Shown piece by piece: positions 44,065 through 53,346 of a stretch of DNA of 64,000 nt (positions within the stretch are counted from its first letter, which is position 1; every line of letters begins with the position of its first letter). Under the pieces are notes generated by a model. The model was not told the origin of the DNA and ran no database searches. It saw nothing but the letters and a program-made list of their open reading frames with translations. The position numbers were made by a program, and so were the translations under genes. This DNA is from Chloroflexota bacterium (GTDB taxonomy: Bacteria > Chloroflexota > Dehalococcoidia > Bin125). The stretch covers positions 36,819 through 100,818 of the forward strand of contig VXQZ01000008.1 in NCBI GenBank assembly GCA_009838735.1, given 5' to 3'.

Positions 44065-44922
44065 ATGGGCAAGTTGGACGGCAAGGTCGCAATAGTCACG
44101 GGAGCAAGCCGCGGCATCGGAGCCGCAATCGCCGAGTGTTTCGCGGCCGAGGGAGCAAAGGTCATCGCGACGGCGCGCACGGTCCAGGAAGGCACGCACC
44201 CGCTGCCCGGTTCCCTGGAAATGACGATCAAGAACATTCGCGATGCCGGCGGCGAGGCCACGGCGGTCGCCGGCAACGTTTCCGAGTACGAGGAGTGCGC
44301 CGGCATCGTGCAGTCATGCATCGACACCTACGGCCAGCCCGACGTGCTGGTCAACAACGCCGCGCTCACGTATTTCATCCCGGTCAAGGACTTTCCCGTC
44401 CGCCGTTGGCTGCGTTCGACTGCCGTCAACTTCCACGGCCCGTTCTACATGAGCCAGCTCTGTCTCAACGAAGGTGGCATGATCGAGCGCAGCTCGGGCG
44501 CCATCGTCAATGTCTCGTCTGCGGCGGCCATCGGCCCCGGCCGTGGCCCGTACGAGGGCGACGGCGGCGGCGGGACGCTCTACGGCGCCGAGAAGGCGGC
44601 GCTTGAGCGATTCACCCAGGGTCTGGCGTCCGAGGTCCACCAGCATGGCATCTCGGTCACCTGCTACAGCCCGTCGCAAATCGTGCCAACACCGGGCGTC
44701 GTCCATCACCGACTGATGGAAGGCCGTGACCCGAACGACAGCGAATCGGTTGAGATCATGGCGCAAGCCGCCCTGTTGCTCGCCACCGAGCCGTTGGACA
44801 AGGTCTCCGGACGCGTCACCTACTCCCAGGAAATTCTCAAGGAGTTCGGTTGGGACATGGGCGGCAAGGAGCCGGCCGGCACTGGGGTCACTTCACCGGG
44901 TTCGGGCTACTCTCAGATCTAA
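44065..44922 (+). CDS. Short-chain dehydrogenase/reductase
   Basis: This encodes 285 residues from ATG 44065, with GGAG eight bases upstream. T-G-A-S-R-G-I-G near residue 12, N-N-A-A near 92, N-V-S-S-A and Y-G-A-E-K are the SDR landmarks. The loop between Ser and Tyr is longer than usual and Gly-rich (E-G-D-G-G-G-G). The family usually has N-N-A-G, so the Ala variant is slightly unusual. The substrate is unknown. Confidence 0.9.
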   Translation: MGKLDGKVAIVTGASRGIGAAIAECFAAEGAKVIATARTVQEGTHPLPGSLEMTIKNIRDAGGEATAVAGNVSEYEECAGIVQSCIDTYGQPDVLVNNAALTYFIPVKDFPVRRWLRSTAVNFHGPFYMSQLCLNEGGMIERSSGAIVNVSSAAAIGPGRGPYEGDGGGGTLYGAEKAALERFTQGLASEVHQHGISVTCYSPSQIVPTPGVVHHRLMEGRDPNDSESVEIMAQAALLLATEPLDKVSGRVTYSQEILKEFGWDMGGKEPAGTGVTSPGSGYSQI

Positions 44923-44972
44923 ACGCCGCCAGATCATCATTACTGCCTCAGGCGGTCTAGTAGGGCACTGTC

Positions 44973-46181
44973 GTGGCCTCCGCCGATGTCGAACGTGTAG
45001 AGCGCTGGTTCCGGGACGGCGACCTGCTGCACCCATTCGAGGGCGACGCCCCTCCGTCAACAGTTGACCTTGCCCGCGCGATCGCCTCGATTGGCGGCGT
45101 TTCACTCTCGGACGAGGACACCAGGGCCGCAGAACTCGCAGAGCGAATCGGTCGTAACCGACCTCTGCTCTTCGTCCTGGTCGACGGACTCGGCTGCGTC
45201 TTCGATGAACTGGCCAAGCCGGGCGGTCTGCTGGCGGGAGCCGAAGGAATCCAGCTTCGTTCAGTGTTCCCCTCGACGACAGCCGCGGCACTGACCACCC
45301 TGGCCACCGGCGCATGGCCGTGCCAACACGGAGTCCCCGCCTGGTACACGCACCTGCACCACAACGACCTGACTGCCACCATCCTCCCGTTCGTCGAGCG
45401 CGACTCCGAGCGCAAGCTTCAGGAGTTCGGGATCCGGCCGAGCGAGGCGTTCGCCTATCCCTCGCTGATGGCTTCGATGCAGGGTCGTCTGCGCACCTAC
45501 CACCCGCGCGCGATCTCCAACAGCGAATTCACGACCTATCTGCGCGGGTCTGCTCCGACCGACCCATATGACAGCTTGCGCGACGCGGCCGCAAGCGTGG
45601 TCTCTCGGATCGTGGAGCAGGACGAACCAGGCATTCACTACCTGTACTTGCCTATGGTCGACTCAGCCTCACATCGAGATGGACCTCACGCATCTGGCAC
45701 GCTGCGAGCCCTGGAAAAGGTCGACCGCGCGCTCGGAGCGATCTCCGAGCAGCTGGACGGACGCGCGCGCATCGCGATCAGCGCCGACCATGGCGAACTG
45801 CATGTCTCGGCCGCCGAAAAGTCGCTCTTCCTCCCCGACGACGAAATCATCGACGAACTGCATACGCCGCCCCATGGCGAGCCGCGCGTGCCAATGTTCT
45901 GCGTCCGATCCGGACGGGAGGACGCATTTGCCGGACAGTTCCGTGAGCGCTGGGGCCGCGACTGGGCGTTGCTGACGCTGGAAGAGGCAGAACAACTGCG
46001 GCTCTTCGGACCCACCCCGCTGAGCAGCTTGGCGGCCGAACGGATCGGCAGCCATATCGCCGTCTCAGCGAATCGCAATATCCTGGTCTACGGCGAGGCC
46101 GGCAACCGGGTCTCGGCGTTGAACGGCTATCACGCGGGGCTGCGCTCGGAGGAGATGGAAATCCCTCTCCTCCTCGCGTGA
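44973..46181 (+). CDS. Alkaline-phosphatase-superfamily phosphodiesterase/pyrophosphatase
   Basis: This encodes 402 residues with a GTG start. The metal-binding pattern of the superfamily is visible. It has V-L-V-D-G-L-G near residue 68 and the nucleophile Thr in F-P-S-T-T-A-A-A near 100. M-V-D-S-A-S-H follows near 230 and S-A-D-H-G-E near 268. The order matches nucleotide pyrophosphatase/phosphodiesterase-type enzymes. There is no signal peptide, so it should be cytoplasmic. The substrate is unknown. Confidence 0.87.
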   Translation: MASADVERVERWFRDGDLLHPFEGDAPPSTVDLARAIASIGGVSLSDEDTRAAELAERIGRNRPLLFVLVDGLGCVFDELAKPGGLLAGAEGIQLRSVFPSTTAAALTTLATGAWPCQHGVPAWYTHLHHNDLTATILPFVERDSERKLQEFGIRPSEAFAYPSLMASMQGRLRTYHPRAISNSEFTTYLRGSAPTDPYDSLRDAAASVVSRIVEQDEPGIHYLYLPMVDSASHRDGPHASGTLRALEKVDRALGAISEQLDGRARIAISADHGELHVSAAEKSLFLPDDEIIDELHTPPHGEPRVPMFCVRSGREDAFAGQFRERWGRDWALLTLEEAEQLRLFGPTPLSSLAAERIGSHIAVSANRNILVYGEAGNRVSALNGYHAGLRSEEMEIPLLLA

Positions 46182-46209
46182 CGAATCAGGGCGTGACCCG
46201 CACGTAGCT

Positions 46210-47325
46210 CTAGTCGTCGAACTCCATGATCGCGCGACCAAAGATCTCGCCCTGCTCGAGCGCCGCCGTCGCTTCGTTGATCTGACCGATCTTGAAACGC
46301 TCGGTGACCATCGCGTCGAGGTCGAGTGCGCCGTCCTCGGCCCAGGCCAGGAACATCGGGAAGTCGCGGTCCGGTCGGCAGCTACCGCCGATCGAGCCGA
46401 TGTACTTCTTCTCGTTGATCAGCAGACCCATCATGTCCTGCTGAGAGAACTCGGCCCCCGACTGGTGGGGAACCCCGACCAGAACGGCGGTACCGCCGCT
46501 CTCGGCGCCCAGGATGCCGGGACGCACCGCGCGCATGATCTGTTCCATCGTCACCTGGCGGCCGATGCAGTCAAACGCGAAATCGACGCCGGAAATCGGC
46601 TCACCGAAACTCGTCGTGATGCCGGCCGGTCCCGCGGTCAACTCCTTGATTTGCTCGATCGCGTCGCCCTTGCCGGCATTGACGCCGTGCGTGGCGCCGA
46701 AACGCTTGGCGAACTCCAGCTTCTCCTCGTCCAGGTCGACGGCGATGATTGGATCGGCCTTGACCACCGATGCCGCCACAACCGCGGAGAGTCCCACCCC
46801 GCCGACGCCGAAGATGGCCACGCTGTCGCCCTCGCGGACAGCGGCGGTGTTGTAGACGGCGCCCGAGCCCGTCAGGACCGCACAGCCGATGATTGAGGTC
46901 ACGTCGCGGCGCGTGTCTTGCGGGACCTTGACGATGTACTTCTCATCCGCGATTGTCGTGTCGCACCAGGTGAACACGTTGCGCGTCGTCGCTGTACGCC
47001 CATTGGGGCGCTCGACGATGATCTCGTCCACCTCGCGGATTGCGGTCTCGGCGTTGCGCGGCACCCAGGTGACAAACACGATGTCGCCCACCTGGACATT
47101 GGTCACCTGCGAGCCGACTTTGATCACTTCGCCAGTCGCCTCGTGACCGAGAATCTGGTCGCCGTCGCGGGGATTGTGCATCTGGTGCAACTGCGAGTGG
47201 CAGATGCCGGACGCGAACTGTCGGACGACGACCTGGAAATCGGTGGGGTCGGGCAGGTCAACACGTTCGACGGCCAGGGGCTCATCAGCTTCCGGGAGAA
47301 AAACGACGCGTGCGGGAGTCGGCAT
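46210..47325 (-). CDS. Zinc-dependent alcohol dehydrogenase, NDMA-dependent-like
   Basis: This encodes 371 residues of the MDR family. The catalytic zinc site is G-I-C-H-S-Q near 40 and L-G-H-E-A-T-G near 59. The Rossmann motif is F-G-V-G-G-V-G-L near 172. C-A-V-L-T-G-S-G-A-V near 148 is typical of the class III and nicotinoprotein branch. The structural four-cysteine lobe is replaced by a polar insert. The substrate is unknown; primary alcohols are likely. Its 5' end faces the methyltransferase gene at 47392. Confidence 0.9.
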   Translation of the reverse strand: MPTPARVVFLPEADEPLAVERVDLPDPTDFQVVVRQFASGICHSQLHQMHNPRDGDQILGHEATGEVIKVGSQVTNVQVGDIVFVTWVPRNAETAIREVDEIIVERPNGRTATTRNVFTWCDTTIADEKYIVKVPQDTRRDVTSIIGCAVLTGSGAVYNTAAVREGDSVAIFGVGGVGLSAVVAASVVKADPIIAVDLDEEKLEFAKRFGATHGVNAGKGDAIEQIKELTAGPAGITTSFGEPISGVDFAFDCIGRQVTMEQIMRAVRPGILGAESGGTAVLVGVPHQSGAEFSQQDMMGLLINEKKYIGSIGGSCRPDRDFPMFLAWAEDGALDLDAMVTERFKIGQINEATAALEQGEIFGRAIMEFDD

Positions 47326-47391
47326 TCTAGGTTCCTAACGATTGCTCTGTCAGTGTCTAGGGGATTCTAGTCTGCCTTACGGAGAAACGGC

Positions 47392-48012
47392 ATGGAGATC
47401 ATCACCAGACGCGGTCCGCGACGCATGGAGCTGGCCGAGTTTCACGAATTGCGAGCCAGATACTCGTCGACGCTGGTCGACCTCGGAACCGGGGACGGCG
47501 CCTGGCCCCGTCGCTTCGCGCGTGACTATGCCAACGTCCTCGCTATCGGAGTCGATTCCGACCGCAATGCGCTCAGAGAGGCTGCCAAACTCGCCGAGCG
47601 CAAGCCCGCCCGCGGCGGCGCATCAAATGCGCTCTACGTAGCGGCTCAAGTCGAAGCACTGCCAGCCGAATTGCATTCGGCCTCTGACTGGATCACGATT
47701 TACTTTCCCTGGGCCGCCCTGCTGAAGGCAATCCTCAGCGGTGACGAGCAGCTCGCCGATATCCTCAACTCGATCGGTGCGCCGCGCTCCAGACTGAGCA
47801 TCGTCCTCAACGGCGAAGCGGCGCCCGATGGGTTCCAGATTCCAACACCGGAGTCGGTGAATAAGGCTCTCAAATCCACGCTGGCGACTGCAGGCTATCG
47901 AATAACCCGTACCGAGTGGCTCGATGCTGCCCAGGCTCCCGCCACCACCTGGGCCGGGCGACTCGTCAAAGGCAGCCGCCGATCCATGATCGCACTGGAC
48001 GCGCAGCGCTAG
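47392..48012 (+). CDS. KamB/NpmA-like 16S rRNA (adenine-N1)-methyltransferase
   Basis: This encodes 206 residues. The SAM motif is V-D-L-G-T-G-D-G near residues 28-35. The segment K-P-A-R-G-G-A-S-N-A-L-Y-V-A-A near 65 and I-Y-F-P-W-A-A-L-L near 104 follow the distinct pattern of the KamB/NpmA family. That family methylates A1408 of 16S rRNA and gives high aminoglycoside resistance in some members. Whether this protein does so is inference. It lies on the plus strand and converges with menG (stops overlap by 4 bases). No aminoglycoside biosynthesis genes are near. Confidence 0.75.
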   Translation: MEIITRRGPRRMELAEFHELRARYSSTLVDLGTGDGAWPRRFARDYANVLAIGVDSDRNALREAAKLAERKPARGGASNALYVAAQVEALPAELHSASDWITIYFPWAALLKAILSGDEQLADILNSIGAPRSRLSIVLNGEAAPDGFQIPTPESVNKALKSTLATAGYRITRTEWLDAAQAPATTWAGRLVKGSRRSMIALDAQR

Positions 48013-48710
48013 CGCTTCCGACCGATGTGTAGGGCCACAACCCCTATCGACAATCGCCGATACGACACATCGCCCAGCCCGGCCGATTCCAACATCGCCG
48101 ATAACTCGTCGGCCGTTGGATAACCGGACAGGGAGTTCGGCAGGTATCGGTACGCCGATCGATCGCCCGACAACAGCCCCGCAACCCTCGTCACGCCTTG
48201 CTCGAAACCAAGCCTCAGCATGTTGCCCCAGGGCGTATCGGGTGGATGGGTGATGTCGAGGCCGATCAGGCGACCTTCCGGCTTCAGGACCCTTGCCATC
48301 TCCTCGAACGAACCGGCGAGATCGGGCAGGTTGCGCATAACAAATGCGGAGGCGACGACGTCAAACGACGCGTCGGCGAACGGCAAGTGCAGCGCGTCGC
48401 CCTGGAGCCACTCGATGCGGTGATGCCCGAACTTCTCCTCTGCTCGCGTCAGCATGCGCGCCGACACATCAAGTGCGATCACCCGCGCTGCATCTTGACG
48501 TCGAAATTCCGCGCTCAAATCACCCGTTCCTGCCCCGAGATCGAGCACCGCAGATCCTTCAGGCTTCGACAGCCGAACCGCCAGCGTTCGCCAGCGACCG
48601 TCCCGACCTCCGGTCATCAGGCGATTCATCCGGTCGTAGTGCGGAACCAGTCGGCTGAACATCTGCTCGATCGTGCGCGTGCGCTCTTGTGCGGTGACCG
48701 GGTCAGACAT
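48009..48710 (-). CDS. menG: Demethylmenaquinone methyltransferase
   Basis: This encodes 233 residues from ATG 48710. UbiE/MenG adds the C-methyl group to demethylmenaquinone with SAM. Family marks are the N-terminal F-S-R-L-V-P-H-Y-D-R-M-N near 20-31, the SAM motif V-L-D-L-G-A-G-T-G-D near 57, and A-S-A-F-V-M-R-N-L-P-D near 120. A longer frame to 48737 lacks homology. It sits beside the TetR regulator, menB and menA, which together point to menaquinone synthesis. Confidence 0.93.
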   Translation of the reverse strand: MSDPVTAQERTRTIEQMFSRLVPHYDRMNRLMTGGRDGRWRTLAVRLSKPEGSAVLDLGAGTGDLSAEFRRQDAARVIALDVSARMLTRAEEKFGHHRIEWLQGDALHLPFADASFDVVASAFVMRNLPDLAGSFEEMARVLKPEGRLIGLDITHPPDTPWGNMLRLGFEQGVTRVAGLLSGDRSAYRYLPNSLSGYPTADELSAMLESAGLGDVSYRRLSIGVVALHIGRKR

Positions 48711-48756
48711 GCTGATACAGTACAGAAACCGACCCAAGCGTCGGATTCTTCAGCCA

Positions 48757-49422
48757 ATGGAGCCTCCTGTGGTGACCAGTCAGCCGCGTCAGGCCAGGGC
48801 GGTCGAACGCCGAGAGCAGCTGCTCGACGCGGCCGCTCGTGTTCTGTCGCAGCGTGGGTATGCGGACGCGCAGATGGAGGAGATCGCTGCCGCCGCCGAC
48901 ACTTCCAAGGGCGGACTCTACTTCCACTTTTCGACCAAGGAAGCACTGGTCGCCGCCGTGATCGGCCGTGCCGGAGACATCCTGCGCCGACGTGTCGACC
49001 GGGCCATGAGCGACGCCGGCCCTGATCCGGTCGCTCGGGCCGACGCTGCTCTGGCCACGCTGATCGACACGCTGTCGGCGCATCGCTCGCTCGCACGCGT
49101 CCTGGTCAGCGAGACGCTCGCTGGGTCTGCGCCGGCCCGTGAGCGAATTGCCGCGATCGAGGATGAATTCGTCGATATCGTTGCGAACGAGCTTCGCCTC
49201 GCTCTGGATGCAGGTCAGTTGCGCAACCTCGACGCGCCGCTCGATCCCGACCTGACGGCGCGGGCATGGGTCGGAATGGTCCAGTCCACGCTGTCGGCCT
49301 GGGCCGCCGGTCGGGTCTCCACTCCCATCGAACGCATCTACCCCGAACTCCGCCGACTCCTGCTGCGCAGTGCCGGCGTACCGCTTGAATCCGCATCGCG
49401 TGAACTCGCAACAAGGGAGTAA
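48757..49422 (+). CDS. TetR family transcriptional regulator
   Basis: This encodes about 221 residues. The N-terminal HTH is clear: E-R-R-E-Q-L-L-D-A-A-A-R-V near 17-29, then G-G-L-Y-F-H-F-S-T-K-E-A-L near 52-64. The remainder is a helical ligand-binding domain of unknown specificity. The start may be ATG 48757 or a GTG at 48772, which has GGAG upstream. It is divergent from menG (46 bases between starts) and 6 bases upstream of menB, so it may control the quinone genes; this is an inference. Confidence 0.88.
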   Translation: MEPPVVTSQPRQARAVERREQLLDAAARVLSQRGYADAQMEEIAAAADTSKGGLYFHFSTKEALVAAVIGRAGDILRRRVDRAMSDAGPDPVARADAALATLIDTLSAHRSLARVLVSETLAGSAPARERIAAIEDEFVDIVANELRLALDAGQLRNLDAPLDPDLTARAWVGMVQSTLSAWAAGRVSTPIERIYPELRRLLLRSAGVPLESASRELATRE

Positions 49423-49428
49423 CTGATC

Positions 49429-50280
49429 ATGTCAAGACCCACCGTCACCGTCGAACGCACCGGCCTGCCGGATTGGGAACGCTCTGGCGACTACGGCGAC
49501 ATCTACTACGACGTCGCCGAAGGCATCGCCAAAATCACGATTGCCCGCCCGGAGGTACGCAACGCATTCCGCCCCAAGACTCTGTTCGAGCTGCTCGACG
49601 CCTTCAAGCGCGCGCACGAGGACATGTCGGTCGGCGTGATCATCCTCACCGGAGAGGGCAAGGAAGCGTTCTGTTCAGGCGGCGACCAGCGCATTCGCGG
49701 CGACGGCGGCTACGTCGGCGACGACGGCGTGCCGCGGCTCAACGTGCTCGACCTGCACCGTTACATGCGCTCGATTCCCAAGCCGGTGATCGCGATGGTC
49801 GCGGGGTACGCGATCGGCGGCGGCAACGTGCTCGCTACGGTCTGCGATTTGACCTACGCGGCCGACAACGCCTGGTTCGGCCAGACCGGACCGAAAGTGG
49901 GATCCTTCGACGCTGGCTACGGCACGATGCTGCTGGCCCGCCTGGTCGGACACAAGAAGGCCGCCGAGATCTGGATGCAGTGCCGTCAGTACAGCGGCGC
50001 CGAGGCGGTCGACATGGGCCTCGCCTGCGATGTCTTCCCGGTCGACGATCTCGAACTCGAAGTCGTGAACCGCTGCCGAGAAATCCTCTGCATGTCGCCG
50101 ACCGCGTTGCGCTTCATCAAGCGGGCGCTCGTCGCCGACACCGACGGCCTCTCCGGCATGCAGATGTTCGCCGGCGACTCGACCCTGCTCTACTACCTCT
50201 CCGAGGAAGCCAAGGAAGGCAAGAACGCCTTCCTCGAAAAGCGAAAGCCCGACTTCTCCAAGTACCCACGCTTCCCCTGA
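49429..50280 (+). CDS. menB: 1,4-dihydroxy-2-naphthoyl-CoA synthase
   Basis: This encodes 283 residues. MenB closes the naphthoquinone ring of menaquinone from o-succinylbenzoyl-CoA. It has the crotonase fold with F-C-S-G-G-D-Q near residue 82, A-G-Y-A-I-G-G-G-N near 124 and [12 protein letters not shown] near 151. The C-terminus ends in [14 protein letters not shown], a strong MenB signature. The stop TGA shares its A with the ATG of menA. menA, menG and menB are here but menC, D, E and F are not. Confidence 0.95.
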   Translation: MSRPTVTVERTGLPDWERSGDYGDIYYDVAEGIAKITIARPEVRNAFRPKTLFELLDAFKRAHEDMSVGVIILTGEGKEAFCSGGDQRIRGDGGYVGDDGVPRLNVLDLHRYMRSIPKPVIAMVAGYAIGGGNVLATVCDLTYAADNAWFGQTGPKVGSFDAGYGTMLLARLVGHKKAAEIWMQCRQYSGAEAVDMGLACDVFPVDDLELEVVNRCREILCMSPTALRFIKRALVADTDGLSGMQMFAGDSTLLYYLSEEAKEGKNAFLEKRKPDFSKYPRFP

Positions 50281-51191
50281 TGGCGGCTGCAGCGCCTCCG
50301 ATTCCCGGCAAACGCCGAGCCTGGCTGCTCGCCGTCCGCCCACCGACGCTTCCTGCGGCGGTCGCGCCGGTCCTTGCTGGTGCCGGCATCGCCGCCGTCG
50401 ACGGCGACTTCGAAGTCGGCCGCTTCCTCCTCGCCCTGATCGGCGCAGTCTTCATTCAGATTGTCGTCAACTTCGCCAACGATCTTTCCGACTTCCGTCG
50501 CGGCGCCGACACGCCGGACCGACTTGGTCCGCCGCGAGCCGTCGCCCAGGGCTGGTTGTCGCAACGAGAGATGACCGTCGGGATCACACTGGCGACCGCG
50601 GCTGCCCTGATTGTCGGGATAGTCCTGATCCTGATCGTCGGCTGGCCGATCCTGATCATCGGCGGCGCCTCGCTGATCGCGGCCGTCACCTACACGGGCG
50701 GACCGTTGCCCTATGGATATCGCGGACTCGGCGACCCCATCTGCTTCCTCTTCTTCGGCTTTGTCGCAGTCATGGGCGCCGGTTACGTGCAGATCGAGGA
50801 ACTGACCTGGGAGCTGGCGGCCGCCTCAGTGCCTGTGGGCTGTCTGGTCACCGCGATTCTGGTCATCAACAACCTGCGCGACATCGACACAGACCGTTCA
50901 AGCGACAAACGGACGCTCGCGGTGCTGATTGGAGAGCGAAACACGAGGATCGAACATGTGGTCTTGACCGTCGGCGCATTCGTCAGCATCGCCGTCTTCG
51001 CCTCGGTCGGGCTGCTGCCCTACTACTGCTTCATTGCCTGGCTCGGATTGCCACCGGCGATGTGGCTCTCGCGTGAGATCGTCAACGGACGCTCGGGAAC
51101 CGCATTGAATCCGATGCTCAAGCGCACCGCGCAGCTACATCTCCTTGTCGGAGCCCTCATCGGTCTCGGCGGCCTATTGGCTACGCTCTAG
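50280..51191 (+). CDS. menA: 1,4-dihydroxy-2-naphthoate polyprenyltransferase
   Basis: This encodes 303 residues of a UbiA-type membrane prenyltransferase that attaches the isoprenoid chain to DHNA. About eight membrane segments are visible. The first Asp-rich motif is N-F-A-N-D-L-S-D-F near 63-71, and the second is N-N-L-R-D-I-D-T-D near 196-204. The start ATG overlaps the menB stop (TGATG), so translation is coupled. A much longer frame inside menB is not used. Confidence 0.93.
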   Translation: MAAAAPPIPGKRRAWLLAVRPPTLPAAVAPVLAGAGIAAVDGDFEVGRFLLALIGAVFIQIVVNFANDLSDFRRGADTPDRLGPPRAVAQGWLSQREMTVGITLATAAALIVGIVLILIVGWPILIIGGASLIAAVTYTGGPLPYGYRGLGDPICFLFFGFVAVMGAGYVQIEELTWELAAASVPVGCLVTAILVINNLRDIDTDRSSDKRTLAVLIGERNTRIEHVVLTVGAFVSIAVFASVGLLPYYCFIAWLGLPPAMWLSREIVNGRSGTALNPMLKRTAQLHLLVGALIGLGGLLATL

Positions 51192-51442
51192 CCGAGCACT
51201 GCGATCAGCACTCCAACGGCGATGGCCAGCGCAGTCAAGTACAGAGCGCCAGCAATGGCAGCCACCCGCCAGATTCGCGCCTCCACCTGATCGACCAGGC
51301 CCGAAATCATCAACTGGATCTCCTCCTTCGCCATCATTGGAGTCAACTCATCCTGGAGCGCATCAGCAAACTCACGAGCCTCAACGTCACCCAGACGATC
51401 TCGCAACACATCCATAAACCTGAGCCGGTTGATGATCGCCAC
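51188..51442 (-). CDS. Small protein with a C-terminal membrane segment
   Basis: This encodes 84 residues with a GTG start at 51442, or 75 residues from ATG 51415. The N-terminal two thirds are charged and helical (R-E-F-A-D-A-L-Q-D-E-L). The last 25 residues form one membrane segment. The layout of a helix followed by an anchor resembles DUF1640/CCDC90-like small proteins, but the match is weak. The stop overlaps the menA stop by four bases. Confidence 0.55.
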   Translation of the reverse strand: MAIINRLRFMDVLRDRLGDVEAREFADALQDELTPMMAKEEIQLMISGLVDQVEARIWRVAAIAGALYLTALAIAVGVLIAVLG

Positions 51443-51499
51443 TCAGCACCCCAATGCCACCTCGTCGGCAGAGTCCCATAGTACCAGTTGGAGATCACC

Positions 51500-52003
51500 A
51501 TGCCAATCTACAAACTCGACGCCGCCCAGACCCTCGCAACCGACCTCCAGTCAGCCTGGGAGTTCTTCTCCGACCCAAAAGACCTGGCCGTGATCACCCC
51601 GCCCGAGATGCGCTTCGAGATCACCGGAGACCCGCCTGCGGCAGTTCATGCCGGGCTGATCATCACCTACCGTCTGACGCCACTCCCGGTTCTGCCGCTG
51701 CGCGTCTCCTGGGCGACCGAGATCACCCAGGTGAACGCTCCCCACTTCTTCTCCGACGTCCAGGTCGCCGGACCCTATGCGCTCTGGAACCACGAGCATC
51801 ACTTCCAGGAAGTCGAAGGCGGAATCCTCGCCACCGATCGAGTTCACTGGTCGCTGCCACTCGATCCGATTTCGTCGCCGATCGCCGACTTCGCGGTGAT
51901 CCCACAACTCAGACACATCTTTCGCTATCGCGCCAACAAGATGCGAGAGCTGTTCGGCGAGGGCGGCGAGTCTTCCCCGACCCTCTCCATCCGGGCGCTG
52001 TAG
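51500..52003 (+). CDS. SRPBCC (START-like) ligand-binding protein
   Basis: This encodes 167 residues from ATG 51500, with GGAG six bases upstream. The helix-grip pattern appears as an early A-W-E-F-F-S-D-P-K-D-L segment near residues 19-29. A long antiparallel sheet and a final helix (R-H-I-F-R-Y-R-A-N-K-M) follow. Such proteins bind hydrophobic ligands, including lipids and polyketides; many stand-alone ones are uncharacterised. No catalytic residues can be pointed out. Confidence 0.82.
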   Translation: MPIYKLDAAQTLATDLQSAWEFFSDPKDLAVITPPEMRFEITGDPPAAVHAGLIITYRLTPLPVLPLRVSWATEITQVNAPHFFSDVQVAGPYALWNHEHHFQEVEGGILATDRVHWSLPLDPISSPIADFAVIPQLRHIFRYRANKMRELFGEGGESSPTLSIRAL

Positions 52004-52091
52004 CCAGAGCAACGCCGTTCGCGACGTGCCTACGATGTCACGAACGCGTCCGTGTCAGTACCGACGCTATTGGCAGCGGCAGGAGCAGCAG

Positions 52092-53231
52092 ATGAAGGTC
52101 ACCGGACTCAAGACGATGGTGGTTGAGGCGGAGCCGCCGTACATCGGCGGCAAGTACTTCCTCTTTCTTGAGTTGCAAACGGACGAGGGCGTCACAGGAA
52201 TCGGCGAACGGATCGCGGGCAGCTCATACTCCGATCACCTTCGCGACCTCAAGTCGCAGGTCAGCTTGATCGAGGAGTTCGTCGGTCAGTTCGTGCTCGG
52301 CGAGGACCCGCTCAACATCGAGCTGATCTGGGACCGGATGTACGGCACACGACACGATCTGCGCCATCCCAGCCTCTACGCCACACCGGTGATCAGCGCG
52401 ATCGACATGGCCCTCTGGGACATCAAAGGCAAGGTCGCCAACCAGCCGATCTACAACCTGCTCGGCGGCAAGTATCACGAGACCCTGCGCGCCTACGCCT
52501 ACATGCCCAGCGACGGGCTGACGGAGCACCCCGAGAAGGCCGGCGACGTCGCCGCCCAGCTACTCGCCGAAGGCAACTCGGCCTGCAAGATCGATCCGTT
52601 CATGCCGCTCCACCCGATTCGCGACATTCCGCTCTGGGAGATCGAGCGGGCGGGCAAGATCTTCGAGAGCATCCGCAATGCGGTCGGCAACCAGCTGGAG
52701 GTCGGCATCGGAACGCATGGCCAGATGCCCACCTACAGCGCGATCCGCGTCGCCCAGTACCTCGAGCCCTACCACCCGTTCTGGTTCGAGGAACCGGTGA
52801 TGCCCGAGAACGTCGAGGAGATGGCGCGCGTCGCGGCGCACACCAGCATCCCGATCGCGACCGGCGAACGACTGGTCACCAAGTACGAGTTCGCCCGCGT
52901 CTTGGAGAAGCAGGCCGCGCAGATCATCCAACTCGACGTCGGCCAATGCGGTGGCATCACCGAGGCCAAGAAGATCGCCGGCATGGCCGAGGCGCACTAC
53001 GCCATGATCGCGCCCCACATGTACTGCGGACCCGTCGCGGCCATGGCCGCCATCCAGATCGACACCTGCTCGCCCAACTTCCTGATCCAGGAGGCCAATC
53101 TCGGACCGCTGCATCAGAAGATCTTCCAGCAGCCGCTCGTCGTGAAGAACGGCGTCATCATTCCGCCCGCAGGACCCGGCCTCGGTGTCGAGTTTGATCA
53201 GGAAGTCTTGCGCGCGCACCTGGTGTCGTAA
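52092..53231 (+). CDS. Enolase-superfamily dehydratase (mandelate racemase/muconate lactonizing type)
   Basis: This encodes 379 residues from ATG 52092, with AGGAG six bases upstream. The N-terminal capping domain has G-L-K-T-M-V-V-E. The barrel has S-A-I-D-M-A-L-W-D-I-K-G-K near 100-112. Metal ligands appear at E-V-G-I-G-T-H-G near 203 and F-E-E-P-V near 234, then G-E-R near 257, and the last motif gives Asp and His. The nearest families are D-galactonate/mannonate dehydratases. The specific sugar acid is unknown. Expansion of this superfamily has been reported in SAR202 genomes. Confidence 0.9.
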   Translation: MKVTGLKTMVVEAEPPYIGGKYFLFLELQTDEGVTGIGERIAGSSYSDHLRDLKSQVSLIEEFVGQFVLGEDPLNIELIWDRMYGTRHDLRHPSLYATPVISAIDMALWDIKGKVANQPIYNLLGGKYHETLRAYAYMPSDGLTEHPEKAGDVAAQLLAEGNSACKIDPFMPLHPIRDIPLWEIERAGKIFESIRNAVGNQLEVGIGTHGQMPTYSAIRVAQYLEPYHPFWFEEPVMPENVEEMARVAAHTSIPIATGERLVTKYEFARVLEKQAAQIIQLDVGQCGGITEAKKIAGMAEAHYAMIAPHMYCGPVAAMAAIQIDTCSPNFLIQEANLGPLHQKIFQQPLVVKNGVIIPPAGPGLGVEFDQEVLRAHLVS

Positions 53232-53346
53232 CCGCTCAGAGACGTCGCGACTCGATTGACACTGAGCCTCGACCTTCAATACCTTGCCCCAGAGACCGCC
53301 TGCCGGACGGGCGATGCTGTGACCGTGGAATCGAACGGAGTACGCC

